Shown piece by piece: positions 35,574-48,844 of a stretch of 64,000 bases of DNA. The stretch comes from Varroa destructor. Taxonomy: Eukaryota > Arthropoda > Arachnida > Mesostigmata > Varroidae. A program made the position numbers and the translations under genes. The DNA lies in NCBI RefSeq assembly GCF_002443255.2, contig NW_019211454.1:10190248-10254247 (forward strand), in the 5' to 3' direction. A model generated the notes under the pieces. It was not told the origin of the DNA. It worked only from the letters and a program-made list of their open reading frames with translations, and ran no database searches. The stretch's first letter is position 1. Each line of letters begins with the position of its first letter.

Positions 35574-38500
35574 TTTCTCTTACTAAATACAGATAGCCTA
35601 TCAAAGACAATATTTTACACTTCTGTTTGTCGAAAGATATAAACACATTGTCTGACCGTATTATACTTGCAACGTACTAGGTTTATCGTCAAACGGAAAA
35701 AGGATGAACCTATTCTACGGAAGGAACCTATTCTGCACGATAGCCACATGTTTTTTTTTAGTACATATGTACAACAGGCGACAGGAAACAATGTCAAGAT
35801 TTACTTAATTTATTTTACTAGGACAAAATAGCAAATGAATAAGCAGATGAATAAGCTAATGTTACAGAAAATCTAAAGCCATTTTTATCATTTGCTCAGT
35901 CACTTGGCTTTGGCTAGTAGCCATTGTAATGTATCGAAAAATGGGCGCTTTATTGTGGTTGACTACAAATACGTTACAGTTAAAAACAAGCAAATGTAAT
36001 TCACACCCACTGCAAGCTGATGGAGCGTTTTTTTTCAACAGAAAGCATAAATACAACAATTAATTGTCCATATTTCCGAAAAGACTATCTGCCGTTTTCA
36101 GCCTTTCTCCAGCACAATTACAGGCGTCTGCTTGTTTAGCTAGAGTAACCAGTTCGCGCGTAAACAAACATGACGTTGCCGATTTGAGTACACAAGGAAG
36201 CTACTCCCTCTTCGCCGAGTGCTGGCGAACGTCAAGCTTAGTCCGAATGTCCTTCGGAGAATTCCAAAGCGAGTAAGAGCTCAAAGCTCTTCAGTCATCA
36301 TGAATCGAGCGTGGTTATCGCTAAAGGATAACGTAGCGGAACGTTTCCACTCATACTTGTACCGTGTACGCGAAAATTAACTAAAAAACAAGAGCTTGAC
36401 TAATTTACCCGTAGAAACTCGGTGCTCGTTTTGTCGTAAAGCCAGAAGTCCATGGGGCATGCAAAGCCCATAAGCCTCTTGAGCGGATAGGGATGACGAA
36501 GCTTTTGACAATATTTTCTCTAAAAGGCTTTAATCCCATTATATTTTCAGAAGATGCGATTGAAGCTCTCTATAATATATCATTCCTATGTTCACCTTAC
36601 CGTCTTATAGGCTGGACTTGTATGGTAAAATGTGAGAAGCCCGAAGAATGTTGTAGGTCTCGATCTCGGCAGGCTCCCTGCTTCGTCTAGAGCCTGGGCT
36701 CCGCTGCCCACCTTGCTCTACCGACCTATGTATTTCTGCAACCCGTAGGTGGAATCGGCGACAAAAGAAAATGCCAAAACATTTCGGAGTTGAAGTGTAC
36801 GTAGGCTTAGCTGTTGGTCAGAGCAGCAGACCAAGAAAGAGGAAATAAGTGACATGGCATGCTGCTCGCTTAGTACTTTTTGGAGCATTGTTAATTTGAT
36901 CTGGAAAATATTTAGCTGAAAGCAGTTTCCCATAAGAGTGTAGGGCTGTAGCGTTATATATCTTCATCTTACATTGCGGGAGCAGTGGTTCCTAATAGGT
37001 AGTGTCCTGCAGCTGGCGGACTCTGATTGAACACAACCACATTCGAGAGAGACTGGTTCCCTAAGTGGCGAAACTATAAACATATTTGATGGCCATAAAA
37101 TAAGCAGAGCAAAGCTGGCCGGACTGATCCAAAACAATCACAACGCCATCAATAGCATTCTGAGTAGAGCGTTTAAACAGGCTTTTGGATTTATATTGTA
37201 GGCATCTAAGTATTTCGGGTTTTACAAGCAGAGCTACATTGCCTTAGATGATTTACGTAGTAAGTCACGCAATGCATATAAGAGCCATCCGACCTGCAGT
37301 CACCCCACTGACGAATCAGCAAATGAACGAGTTCCGAAAAATAGTACTTCCGAGAGCACCAGAGCAAGAAATGTATTTTCTCAATGCTATTATTATTATT
37401 AGTAATTCTTTCCCACTTTTTCCATCAGCACTCCTCGGATCAGTGTTAGCGGATGACCACGCGCACCATCACCACAATCTGGCCTAGTATTATTAGAACT
37501 AATTAAGAAGACTAATAAAGAAGAAGAATTACAAACTAAGTTCCCGCTATGATTTATGCTAATCTGCATCCGGATTTGCACACAAGCAAGCTGCACTTAT
37601 TTACCTGAGACGACCTTTGGATTGCCGTATTTCGGTCTATTTACCGCTACTGTATGCGATTCCTTCGTGGCTGGAGAATAAATTGGGAAGCCGAAACATG
37701 AAATGATGGCCCGAGAACTTCGAGCAGCAGTAGTAGCATAATGTAAGTTAGCTTCGAACCAGTCTTCCGGTCAAAGTCGGCAACGATCTTCAGCAACCTC
37801 AGCTGTTCCCAGTGGTTAGAAAGCGGGTTAGTCGTCCAGCCGCTGACGGCTTTGGCCACAAAATGTGTGGAGGCAAACAGCAGCGCCGATCAATAGGCTG
37901 TGACAGTTGTTATGGGATATTGCGGAGAGGTTCGGGGCGCGTCCAGGCTGACACAGTGGGGAAGAGCGGCGGCAGTGGAATTTTAAAGGTCCGAACAAAT
38001 ATATCCGGGCCAGTTTACTGACTTCGCTGCGGGCGCTAATGGATGTTGCCAAGTGTGTAATCCGTTTGGGCAAAAAATGGTAGAGCAGTAGAAGGCGAAC
38101 GCGCGTGCTAATACGATTGCCTCCAACCTAAAGGCTCTTAGCTCCCATAGCCTCGTCCAAAGCTTACGGAAACAAGGAACTAACTCCTACCGGCAACTCT
38201 GTCCTACGAAAGTACGATGCTTCAGAGAATTACGCAACCTAATAAGCGAAAGGGATCGATAAAAGGCAAGTGGATGTTGCATGCTTTTCACTCTGCAGCC
38301 TCAGTCCGGTTCATCTAAACGGCATCTGAACGGGATGGTATTTCAGGAGTCTACTGGTCACAGAAAGCAAGGGCTGATGCTTTTCAAGCTTGCAATGCTT
38401 TATTTGCTGTAAGTCCTTATGTCTTTCAACTCGAAACGTATAGGACATACGAAGTATTACCATAAAAGACCGTGGATACAATGTTTCTCTACTTGAAAAT

Positions 38501-39542
38501 AACTAGTCTACGTACGATGTCAGCTTAATTATCGTTCCTACACTAACTGATCTTGCTTCAGCCATTTTGATAGATGACGCCTGATTTGGGCAGGTAGTGG
38601 ATATAGAATATATTGAATGTATGTCGGTTATAAGAATCTGTACTTTAAAACACATTAAACAAGCAGTTCATTGGTTACTAAATAGGTACGTTAAGCGAAA
38701 TTTTGCCTTAAGTCAGCGTTTACTTTGTACATGGGCTATACAGACGTAATATGTGCTTCATGTAAAACGTTGTTTCTACGTGATCTAGCTTGGCTTAACG
38801 GGTTTTGCAATTGCAGCCACATCAATCTTCATATCTGAATAATATACTGATTTCGCTTATACGTCGTCACCATTTCATATAATTACATGTCGTCTTTGTC
38901 GATACTGATGCCGTCTGCCCGTTGGGTCATCCGTCATTTTGCTTGAGAAATATCTTACTGCTGCAATAAATTACCGCTGTTCACGTGCTTATGCCAACGT
39001 ATGAGTCGCCAAAAACAAGCATGTTGAGGGAATAAAAGCTGCCGTCTTTTGAGCAGTCCTATATTTACATATATTTAAAGCCTGCAATCGGCCTAAGTAA
39101 CTCGTTTTATTACTAGGTCGATAGTAAGTCGATAGAGGTAGAGCAACTACTGTTACCGACGCCGTGCAGCTTTTTCTTTTTCTTTTTCCAAAAGCTAGTC
39201 TCTTTGTTTGTCGTATTATTGATCTCCGTTGCTTCTCATCCGCTCACTGTTTGAACCCTGGTTGTGTCTGGACAATACGTGTAGGCTTCGAAACGCGGCT
39301 CTCGCCTCTTTGCACTTGGTCCTCTGTGAAATACACGTACAATCAGCCAGAAACACCTAGTTCTTTTATCAGACAAGTGTGATGGCAAGCCAAAAAAACC
39401 GATCCATGAACAACAGCTAGGGTCAAAGCGAGGAAAAACGTGGCGGCAATCCGCAAACGACAAAGGACGTAAACTGCTCGAATGAAGTAGACAGCAAACG
39501 ACTCCTGCTTTAACCGACTTCACTAATCACCCATAGACATAT

Positions 39543-39558
39543 ACACACACACACACAC
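39543..39558. repeat. (CA)n microsatellite
   Basis: Short run of ACACAC, about 8 units. Confidence 0.75.
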
Positions 39559-40707
39559 CATTTTGGGTAGTATGATTCGATAAATGGAGATGCTTTGTTG
39601 CTCGGTCTTATGCATGTACTAGCAGGCTGGCCATCTATTCTCAGAGTCGGACTGATCAGTTCGAACATCCCATGGTATGCCATCTCATCCAGTGATCACA
39701 CGTTGCATATGAAACCAATAGGAGAAATTTACTTCCTTCGAACCTAACACGTTTAAACAAAGGGCCAATATGGATTCAAGAACAATACAGTGTAACAGAA
39801 AAACACAGCCATGGTTTCAACAGCCTGTTGAAGTCTCATGAGAGGCCTAACAGCAGTTACACAATAGCATTACTATAAGCGCAGGCTACACGGGAGGGAA
39901 GTGGTCGTCGTAGGTGATAAAAGTAGGTTTACATTCAAAGCGTAAATAGAAACAAGCGTTTAGATGCTTTCTGCAGTGATACAGTGACAAGCAATATGAA
40001 TGAGCATGCGTCGTGCGAAGTATCTTGCTGTGATTGACCTACTGATGTACCTCGATTGATTCCATTTGATCGAATACATTTCATATATTTAAGGTTTATT
40101 TATTTTTCTTTTTATTTAGGAGTGATAAATTTATTTCGAATAACAGTTCCATCTCAGCTCGCGTCTTTGAACACGCTATACTTTCCGTTATATTTATCTC
40201 AATTTGACAAGATGCTCTAACGAATAGTGGTTGATAATGCGTGCGACAGGTTTGTTTTACTTTATTAGAATTTGTTTACTTTATTAAAAATTAGAATCAA
40301 TTCACTTAATTAATATATAGCATGATTACGAATGCCGTACTTTTATAACCTTTAAATTTTAGTAGCGCGAGTCTGTTTTGTCTTCTAATTGACCTTAAAC
40401 AGGGACTCCAGTTGACGCACTTAGAGAACACTAAGACGGTTGGTCAAATGGTTTGAGGTAATAGATCTAGTAGTAAAAATGTCAGGCTTTCTTTATTAGG
40501 TTCTTTTTAATTATCATGAACGAATGAAGTCAGCATTTTTGTGGGGACCATTAGCAGGTTACAAGGGTAGTTGGCCGGCGGTGTTCATCAAAATGCCCTA
40601 GTCTTCGGAATGAATGTGGTTTATTCCGATGTGGTACCTACATCTGTTCCACTTGTTGCGCAACTTAGCGCAGCGGCCCATACAACGTACGTAACAACCA
40701 TACGCAT

Positions 40708-40735
40708 TTTCAACTGGGACACAGCCCAGTTGAAA
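40708..40735. repeat. Perfect 11-bp hairpin
   Basis: TTTCAACTGGG, a 6-base loop, then CCCAGTTGAAA, in unannotated DNA. Confidence 0.7.
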
Positions 40736-43561
40736 CCATTAAACGGAGAAGTATGGTGTAGTTTGTGTATATCGTTCTGGGTCAACAAATACACTTACCG
40801 AAACGTATAGCTAAGCACTCCAGAGAGGGGAAATGTGTACGTAGTAATTTTAATGTATTGGGATTAGAAGTGCATCACGCGGCTTCGATGCCAGCCAGTC
40901 AGACATCAAAGATCGTCAGACCCAGCGTCTCCGCTTCAAAAATCTCTCTAAAGTACCGAACAGAACATCGTCGGTCATCCATGAAGATACGTGCAGCCAA
41001 ACTCGACTGCGGACGGACTTTTTGAGAGTGGTTGCTTAGAAAGGATGATTGAACGTCGAAGATAGGTTTTGGGATACTTGTATCAAATGTTACATCTTGG
41101 AATACACGATTAGAAAAAATCTTCCGAGCCGAGCAGCTGGAGGACAATCGAATAGAAAAGCGACACTGAATAGTTCACTATAGCAGTCAATGATATTTAG
41201 TGATTAATAATAGATAGAGCACTTGTATAGCATAGGGCGGCTCTATGATATTGGTTTATAATTAAAGAAAAACAAGAAAGAGTTTTTCCTTTCTTGGTTA
41301 GCTAAGGATGTCAAACATACGAGCGCTGCAATTGTGCACGCATGCGTGCGTTGTATTTCATTGCATCTACATTACCAAATAGAGCGCCTCGACAATGGAC
41401 CGACGATAACAAAGATAGTGATTCCACATAAACGTAGAAATATATAAGAATCGTAGGGGCATATTGCAACGTTACCAAAATGTTGCAAAAATCTTCATTG
41501 GCCTTGTTCACTCGTTGAGATTTAAACATGTAGCGAAAAACGAATGTCTCCGGCTGTTCTTTATTTGGCAGATTTTTAGCAAATGGGAGTTTCTAATGTT
41601 TACCACCCGTTCCGAACGCTGTGTTCTGTCAGCTACTGTGACAGTGGCGGATTCAGTAGCGGATAGACCGAAGCTCGTTCGCAAAATCAGTCAACTAAGA
41701 TAGCTAACAAAAGCCCCGACGGGATCGGAATATCACTACTTGGATGCAACAAGTTAAGTTAAGGCACCCCTAAGCTGCCTTTGACGTTTATAAGTTTAGA
41801 CAGAGACTTATAGATAGGTATAAATAGCGACAGGCTGGCCGTTGTATATTATGGCTGTGAAGTGACTTGTTGAACAGCATTCAACGAATCTAACGACTGT
41901 TTTAAAGCAAAATAAATCGAAATTATACATAATCGAAACGATATTTTTTTGTCCCTCATATGAACATAAGGAAGAGAACGTAAAAAATGACGGTGGCGTT
42001 TGTTTATCTCATCCGTATTGCAACAATACCTAAATATGATGGACGAAGAAGTACAAATACGGCAGCCTCAATCACTTCATACTCTTCAAGTCAGAGACAA
42101 AATAAAAAAAAACCTGATATATCATTCTCAATTTGGTGCAGCGCAAAGGGTACGTAAACCTGTATGGTCAGAGATGGACATGGCGCCGAGTAAAAGGACC
42201 TAATGATTTTTAAACGGGTGGACTAATGGAAGGATCCTGGTACTCGCTCTAGCTCATCTAAGGGACGTGCCTCAATAAAAAGCACCAGAAATATCGGTAG
42301 CGTTAACTTAATCGAATAGGCCCGACATCAGCATATACGTCAACCGCTTTGCAGGATGTATGAGGATCGACAAGAGAGCCCCTCCCTGAACAAACGCTTT
42401 TCCGCACTTCGTGTACTTTAGGTGTTAGGGTTGTTGTTGGCAAACCTGTGATTCAAGACGTAAACGGAGTAGTGCAATAAACAGCACTATGTGTAGAGGA
42501 TTTGGAAGACAGATTCAAGCTATCCGACATCTCTCATAGGAGAGAAATGGGTTACACATTACGGTCGCAGTAACTAATGAACTAAACGCAAACGGGCAGA
42601 TGAACCGAGACCCCATATAATTAATTGCAGGTACATGCGTTCAGTACATCGTATTATGGGTCATAATAAGTTTTTGTTTGCTAGACGCTACGTGTATCTG
42701 CTCCGTTTTAGGTGGCATGCAAAGTCATGCGCTGCAGTAGCGTCACTGGCAGCTTCTTTGATCGGGCACATCGATGTAGTTTTTTCGTTCTCAGACATTC
42801 TAAACACAAATAAACTACGCGCGTAATCAGTAATAGGGCAATTGAACTTAATTCGCAGGCTGGGGCTTGTTATTCCTGCCGATGAACGAGATTTCAGCAA
42901 ATCTCATATTAACAGATTCGGTCTTGTTAATAATTACGCGAATGAAAGTGGTGAAAGTAATGAGACGAGTCTACCCGAGATCATCATAGGATATTCTAAG
43001 GTATTTGAAAATTCCTGGTCGGTCGATTCTTGAGGGCAATAGTACAGCTCAGTAAACCAAGCATTTCTCTCGATCGGATCGTGCGGCACTGGTTTGTCTG
43101 AGCAACAAAAACTAAAAGTTGCATAAATGTGATGCCACATACATGTTTGTAATCACTGCTTAGATTAGGAGTGCGCATAGAGTGTTTCTATATGATATCT
43201 ATTGAAGCCCTGAACTGCTCTGAAAGCAACGCTTCCCCTCTTGCAGAATTAGGATTAAGTAACTGAAAACACTATTTCATAACTGCTAGTATCATCTAAT
43301 GTGTATTAAATGTTGGTCAAGCACGCTCGCATCTGGCTATGCAATCGATAAAGGATTGATTGTTTTGCTTGGCAATCGATACCTGCCGTTTATGACTAAG
43401 TCAAACAGTAACTAAAGGAAGCAGATGTCAACCGAAACGCAGATGGCGATAAAAATAATAGTGTTTTATCATCATCTACGATTGTTCGTAAAGGTGTCCT
43501 AAGATCTACGTGACTTATTCTGTTTACTACCAAAAATTCGAACTTATTTTCCGTTCACAAG

Positions 43562-43735
43562 GTGAACTCGGATTTTCCGAGTCAGTCGATCGAAGCGAAA
43601 ACTATTCAAGACGAAGGTCGAAAACTCTGTCATGAATGGCTGTCGACACTGGTCACAAGCGAAATATTGACGGTGGCACTTGGATTGGTGGGCTTTTTAG
43701 TCCTCATGATTCTTCCGCGACGATGTTTAACGTGA
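43562..43735 (+). other. Candidate terminal coding exon with C-terminal membrane anchor
   Basis: A pyrimidine-rich tract and AG (43560-43561) precede 57 open codons ending in TGA. The peptide has a polar, amphipathic first half (IEAKTIQDEGRKLCHEWL) and then a hydrophobic stretch (TSEILTVALGLVGFLVLMIL) capped by PRRC, a typical tail-anchor layout. No upstream exon could be joined with confidence, and I do not recognise the protein. It could be a chance open frame. Confidence 0.25.
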
Positions 43736-45545
43736 ATGCTAATACAGTGCGGAAAAATAATGAGAACAACAATGTATCGTTTCAACTATGAGCAGCAGTC
43801 TTGTCTTCTATTTTCTGAAAGCGAAAATTAATAATACTAATAATAATAATAGGGGTAATAACCCGGAGCGACCGGAACAGCGACTAACCTCGCAATGGCT
43901 TTCGGGTAAAAACGAGAGTGCTCAGAATGTTACGGACGCTCATCCGAACTGACTGAATAGGCAAGCATGGCCTTTTCTCTGCATTATAATCTATGGAGGC
44001 CATTTCATTCATGCAAGGCTAACCGCGAATTAAATTAATCAGCCAAATAGCAATTTGCAATACATTGATTAACTCGGTTGCCGGCAGAGTACTCCAAAGC
44101 ACAAACATACTTGTTTCTACTTTTTACTTTTGCACAATTGGGGCAGGTGGAACTTAATCGTCTATAAGAAAAATCGTTTCCTCAATCTGAGATGAGATCC
44201 ACAATTACAGCTGTAGTTTCGTTGCTGAGACCTGATCTAATATCTGAAACTGAAATCTGAGGCGTAATTACTACGAAAATCGCTCCGACGCCATGAAAAT
44301 ACAAGTTATATTGACTTTAGAATCTAATCGATTTTGTTGCGGTCAAACATCGATATGAAGTTCATACGAGTTATCAGTCTCCTAGAGAAGAAATAAAAGA
44401 GGAAAAACCGTCTAACCGTCTAGTTCGTGCAAAAGCTGTTAAAACAAGCAACCCTTAGCTCATTGTAAGCGTCACGACATGTTAAATTCCTATGGAAAAA
44501 CAGGACGAAACAAAATGAAAATGCCAATCCTGTAGTCCTTTAGTTCAGGCCATACCTGGTAAAAGCCAGAACTGATAAATTGAAATCCTCAGCTTTTTTT
44601 ATAATAACATATACTGAGATACTTGTGAAAGGTTTGAATTGAGTTTGCTGAGTGACATTTGCTAGAAATTTATCAACAAATTTTCTATCTAACTTGTAAA
44701 GATGTACTGATCGATAGCAGGAATTTTCCTTTTACATAGAACATATGTCAAGTTTTCATATTCTAAACGATCCTTTCTACTGGAAACTGAAACCTTTAGG
44801 TTTAGGCACATACATTAAAATACACAAAAAATACAACCCTACATTGACGTTCGTTGAAGGAAACGGTCAGACATGGGCCGTTTTCATACCAAATATCCCT
44901 ATTTAGATATAATAATGTATTGTTGTATTTCCACTCAGATCACCGAAGGTATTCGCAGAGAAGATACGCTTTCGGTAATTAATTAATTTCGTATAATATT
45001 TTCAGAGAAAATGTGGGAAATATGGGAAAAATTTCAGGGAAAATACTTACCAGAACAACTGTTCCATTTAAATTTTTTGATTAGAAAGTCCCTTAAAATA
45101 AATTTTAATTCCATTGCCACATGAGATACCATATTTGCCGAAATATCCCCCCCCCCACCACCACCACCACTACCGCCACCGCTACCACTACCGGCCCGCC
45201 CTCCTTCTTCCTCTACAGTACATTGAATGACATGTCAAATGATTACTTCTCAAACGGCATCTTTGACTTGAAAATTGAGATTTGGGTGTAGAAGCATGCA
45301 TAGCACTTCGATTGGGCCTAGCGTGCTGCCCTTCTTCGCCGCAGCGTAAGGAAACGAGATCTCCATAGAACGCGATATCTTTCAATAGAACTTCACAATG
45401 TGGGAACTAATGCGAGGCCTTGGGGATCTAAGCAATAACAAAAATGTCGATCTAGATAAGACCTGCAATGAGCATCTCAAATCCGCCGTCGTTTTGGCGT
45501 CGTGCTATACAGCACTATTTAATGTTTACATACTGATACACTGTA
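43736..45545. other. Gene-poor region before the LINE remnant
   Basis: AT-rich sequence with a short AAT run near 43840 and the C-rich microsatellite at 45147-45199. No gene seen. Confidence 0.6.
45147..45199. repeat. C-run followed by CCA/CCG-type triplets
   Basis: Ten C, then CCACCACCACCAC and degenerate triplets; sits about 350 bases before the LINE remnant. Confidence 0.8.
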
Positions 45546-45549
45546 ACTC

Positions 45550-46235
45550 CAGTGGAGAAATGCAAGCCTGTTAAAAATCCCTGAAGGAAACAGCGACCCA
45601 ACCGCGCCGTTTGCATAGCGAGGAATATCGAAGGACAGCGTTCGTTATAAACTGCACCTTGGCTTGCTGGATAAGAAACTGAACAATTACCTAGAAAGTG
45701 TACACGCCATCCCAACGGAGCAACATGGAAAAATGCTCCACGAAAACGGCGTGCCGATCGTAATAGCCGACACCACAAGAGCGCAATCCGTTATACGCGG
45801 TCTTCATCGACTTCAAGCCAGCTTACACTTCAGTACCCAAGAACCAGGGTGGGTGTCCCTACGAATGTGCTCAACCTTCTCGTTGCGATTCTAGAGGAAA
45901 ACGGGATAACTATCGATGACGGAGTGGCCAGACTCAGTCCTGCATACAGGCAAGCGGCCTGGTATAAGGGGAAACTTGAGCATATGTTAGCTCCTACCTT
46001 TACTCTCCATCTTGCTAAAGTCTCTGTAATCAAATAAAAGGGCCGGGGAAATCAGTTGAAGTCATCTTGCATATAGATGAGTCAGGGATATACGGTTGAA
46101 TAGGCTCCAAGGGCGGCAAGTTGTAGCTCTGCTTCTCGTGGCAGTCACAGATCTGGAACTAACCGTAAACTTGACCAAGGCGGAGCCGATGGGCCTACCT
46201 GACGAGGTATGCCCTTGCCTCAGTTCGTTTTGTCG
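45550..46235 (+). mobile_element. Degraded LINE (non-LTR) reverse transcriptase
   Basis: Pieces in several frames follow reverse transcriptase order: RGISKDSVRYKL, LDKKLNNYLESVHAIPTEQH, VFIDFKPAYTSVPK (motif A), GVPTNVLNLLVAILEENG, then VEVILHIDESGIYG where YADD would be expected (motif C, now altered), and LELTVNLTK. Stops and shifts show that it is dead. The rest of the element was not found on either side, so it is 5'- and 3'-truncated or too decayed to recognise. Confidence 0.7.
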
Positions 46236-47973
46236 GCAGGCGGCTCCGTCATAGATTCTTTAGAAAACCAGATTTTTACGAGCCTGACAATACATGAAGA
46301 TATTGTGGCAGACACTTGAATATGTATTACGCCGCTCGTTGCCTCTTGAGTGCCATTTAGCGCGTTTGGAAAAATTCCTTAAATTAGTCTCACAAGTTCA
46401 CACGTATAACGTAGAATGTTCTCAATAGTTTTGTCTATTCTCTTCGATATTATGTCGTAGGTTTAAATGTGAAGTTTTCGATTATCGCCAACAACAGTCA
46501 TAAATAAAATTTGATTGATTGAGCTCAAAGCTTGCGTTTCACATATCCATTGATAGGCCCTCATTAGCCTGACCTAATATTTGATTCACATTTCAGTAAA
46601 TTCTATTACCCGGAAAAGTCTTCATGTGTATGGACCATACTTACCAAGATAACTAAGCGTCAGCCATTTTATAAATTAAATAAATTACTGTTTCAACCCT
46701 TTGCGTGAAAAAAGAAGCTGCCCGTGGAAAAAAGTGTTGGCACAATAGAAGAAGAACCATGTCTGAGATATTCGGCCAAATATCACTAACTAACTTACCA
46801 CTTAATGGCAACAAACGTATCAGCAAAATTCAATGTTACGTGTATTCCGTAGAGCCTTGAAAAACAAACGTATGTTTAATATACATCTTTCTTCACAAAA
46901 CCTCAGCGGTCGATGCGCAAATGGCAGAACAACTTATCTATACAAAATTGTAATATTAGGCAATATCAGATAATTTTTTAGGAAACTATACGGAAAAATT
47001 GATTTTTGGTACATCGCTGGTATCATTGCGCACATGTTCCTATTACTTGCAGGCCAAATTTGGTACCAGCTACATGTAAAAAAACATCCTCGTTAAATGG
47101 TTCATCTATTTCCTCTAACTTCGATCCGGTTCTTCTATTCTATCGTAATTTGTGCCGAGAGACATCAGTCGATATCTCTTGGCAAATGCGGTTCAGAGTG
47201 TGGTGGCAGCGAAGCAATGTTGAAAAAATTATCTCTAGAACAGAACTTTTACGGTCTTTTTAAGCATCTTTTACGGTGAGCAGGATGGGTACCTGCACTA
47301 AATAGACTTCATACGACCGAATCATCGAAAACGTGAAAGAGTCTATAAGAAGCTGGAATGAAAATGGTAGAACTTGTTTCCATTGTTAGCATTTTATTGG
47401 CAAACCAATCCAGCCTAATCAAGCTCCAGCCGACACGATTGATCCGTGCGACTCGCTTGACAATAAGCGTTAAACCTATAAAATTATAAGCGTTTACCTT
47501 TCATGATTCATTCGATAAGAGTGTAACGTTTTCCTCTATATTCATCTATGATTTACAACGATAGTCATTGATATTCGGACTCATCTATTTGTATTGAAGC
47601 ATTGGTTTAGCCCACACAGTTCTTATGGTTCACAAAAGATCCCTCCGGAACTGTATTTGTCCTGGCTCGCTAATTCGATTAGCCCAACTACGAGCAATTC
47701 ACCCTCTTCGTGGATCGGGACCCTGTACGGTATAATTGCATAATTCACCCAGTTTCTGAGACAGCCGTATTTTATACAAGCCACCTATTGTATTGAGTGA
47801 GCTCGAATGTGACATATGTACCCCGCATGACCAGCTCTAGATCTAATTCTATCCTAATTTAATAATCGTAATAATAAAATTCATCTCATTAACACAATTT
47901 GATGCCAGAATAATGTATAAATCATTTGTACCTGGATGCCTGGTTTTGCTACCTGCGCGCTTTCTGTAGCTCG

Positions 47974-48015
47974 GTTTCAGCTTCGTAGGGTTGTAACACC
48001 CTACGAAGCTGAAAC
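47974..48015. repeat. Perfect hairpin, 18-bp stem with 6-base loop
   Basis: GTTTCAGCTTCGTAGGGT, loop TGTAAC, then its exact reverse complement. It lies in otherwise unannotated DNA with no run of T that would suggest a polymerase III terminator. Confidence 0.85.
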
Positions 48016-48328
48016 AAGCAAAGTATTTGAACTTTTCGTTACGAAAGAGTAAAAACGTTACGACGATGGAAATTGATTTCCGAACAGGTAAAACCGCTTT
48101 TGTTGTACAGTCATTTTTAATACTTGCGGTGATTGATCTGACTGCTAGTCACGTGACTGCGTGCGTTATCTATTTTTCTTACTGAACAATCTTTGAATTT
48201 TAACCTCATATTGTGCAGAGCCCCATTGCCGCTAATTGCGCCGTTCTGACAGATAAAACTTTCAATTTTCTTGTGTTATATTATATATACGTGTCGACCA
48301 ACATTTGCTTTACTATAAGAGCTTATTA

Positions 48329-48844
48329 TTACGATCGTGTGGAGTGAGGCGTATGCTGTCGAGCGGCGTCGCCCGGCAAGGCAAAGAAAAAAATCCACCG
48401 CTTCTTGCTGATCCCAGCAGTACGGTGAGGTAGGGAGTTTGACTCGCATAAGAATCCGCTCACACTGCGACGCTTTATATGAGGTGTGTGCACGCTATAG
48501 GTTGGTGTGTTCGAGTTTCCTCCCAGAGGAACAAAGAAGACATTAATATTATCAGTATCATTTAGTGCTATGGATGGCTCAACCGCTAGTCTAAGACTGA
48601 TATTCATCGGTTGTACAATATAATCAACCATATTACCATTAGTTATGCTAGTAGCGCGAACGTTCTCAGCGCAGCGGCGGCTGGATGGTTTCCACGGGCT
48701 CAAATTTAAGCGAGAATGCAAAAATTCACAGAAGATACACTTTAAAATTCTATTGAATTTCAGAACGAAGAAAACAGATTCAGCCATTGCTTGCCAAGCA
48801 CGTGTGCACAGTCTAACGATACGTTGGCACGGATGAAATGCCAT
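48329..48844 (-). other. Unrecognised 171-codon ATG frame
   Basis: One of the longer frames outside the recognised genes, with a real ATG at 48844 and stop at 48329. The middle part NGNMVDYIVQPMNISLRLAV … NINVFFVPLG reads like folded-protein sequence; the flanks look random. No family was recognised. It could hold one old exon, or be chance. Confidence 0.15.

Larger units (their letters stand above)
33401..43559. other. Gene-poor region
   Basis: About 10 kb without a supported gene: microsatellites, a poly(T) run and a small hairpin. The plus-strand frame at 42000-42203 is followed by a donor-like GTACGT near 42150 but was not recognised. Confidence 0.6.
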
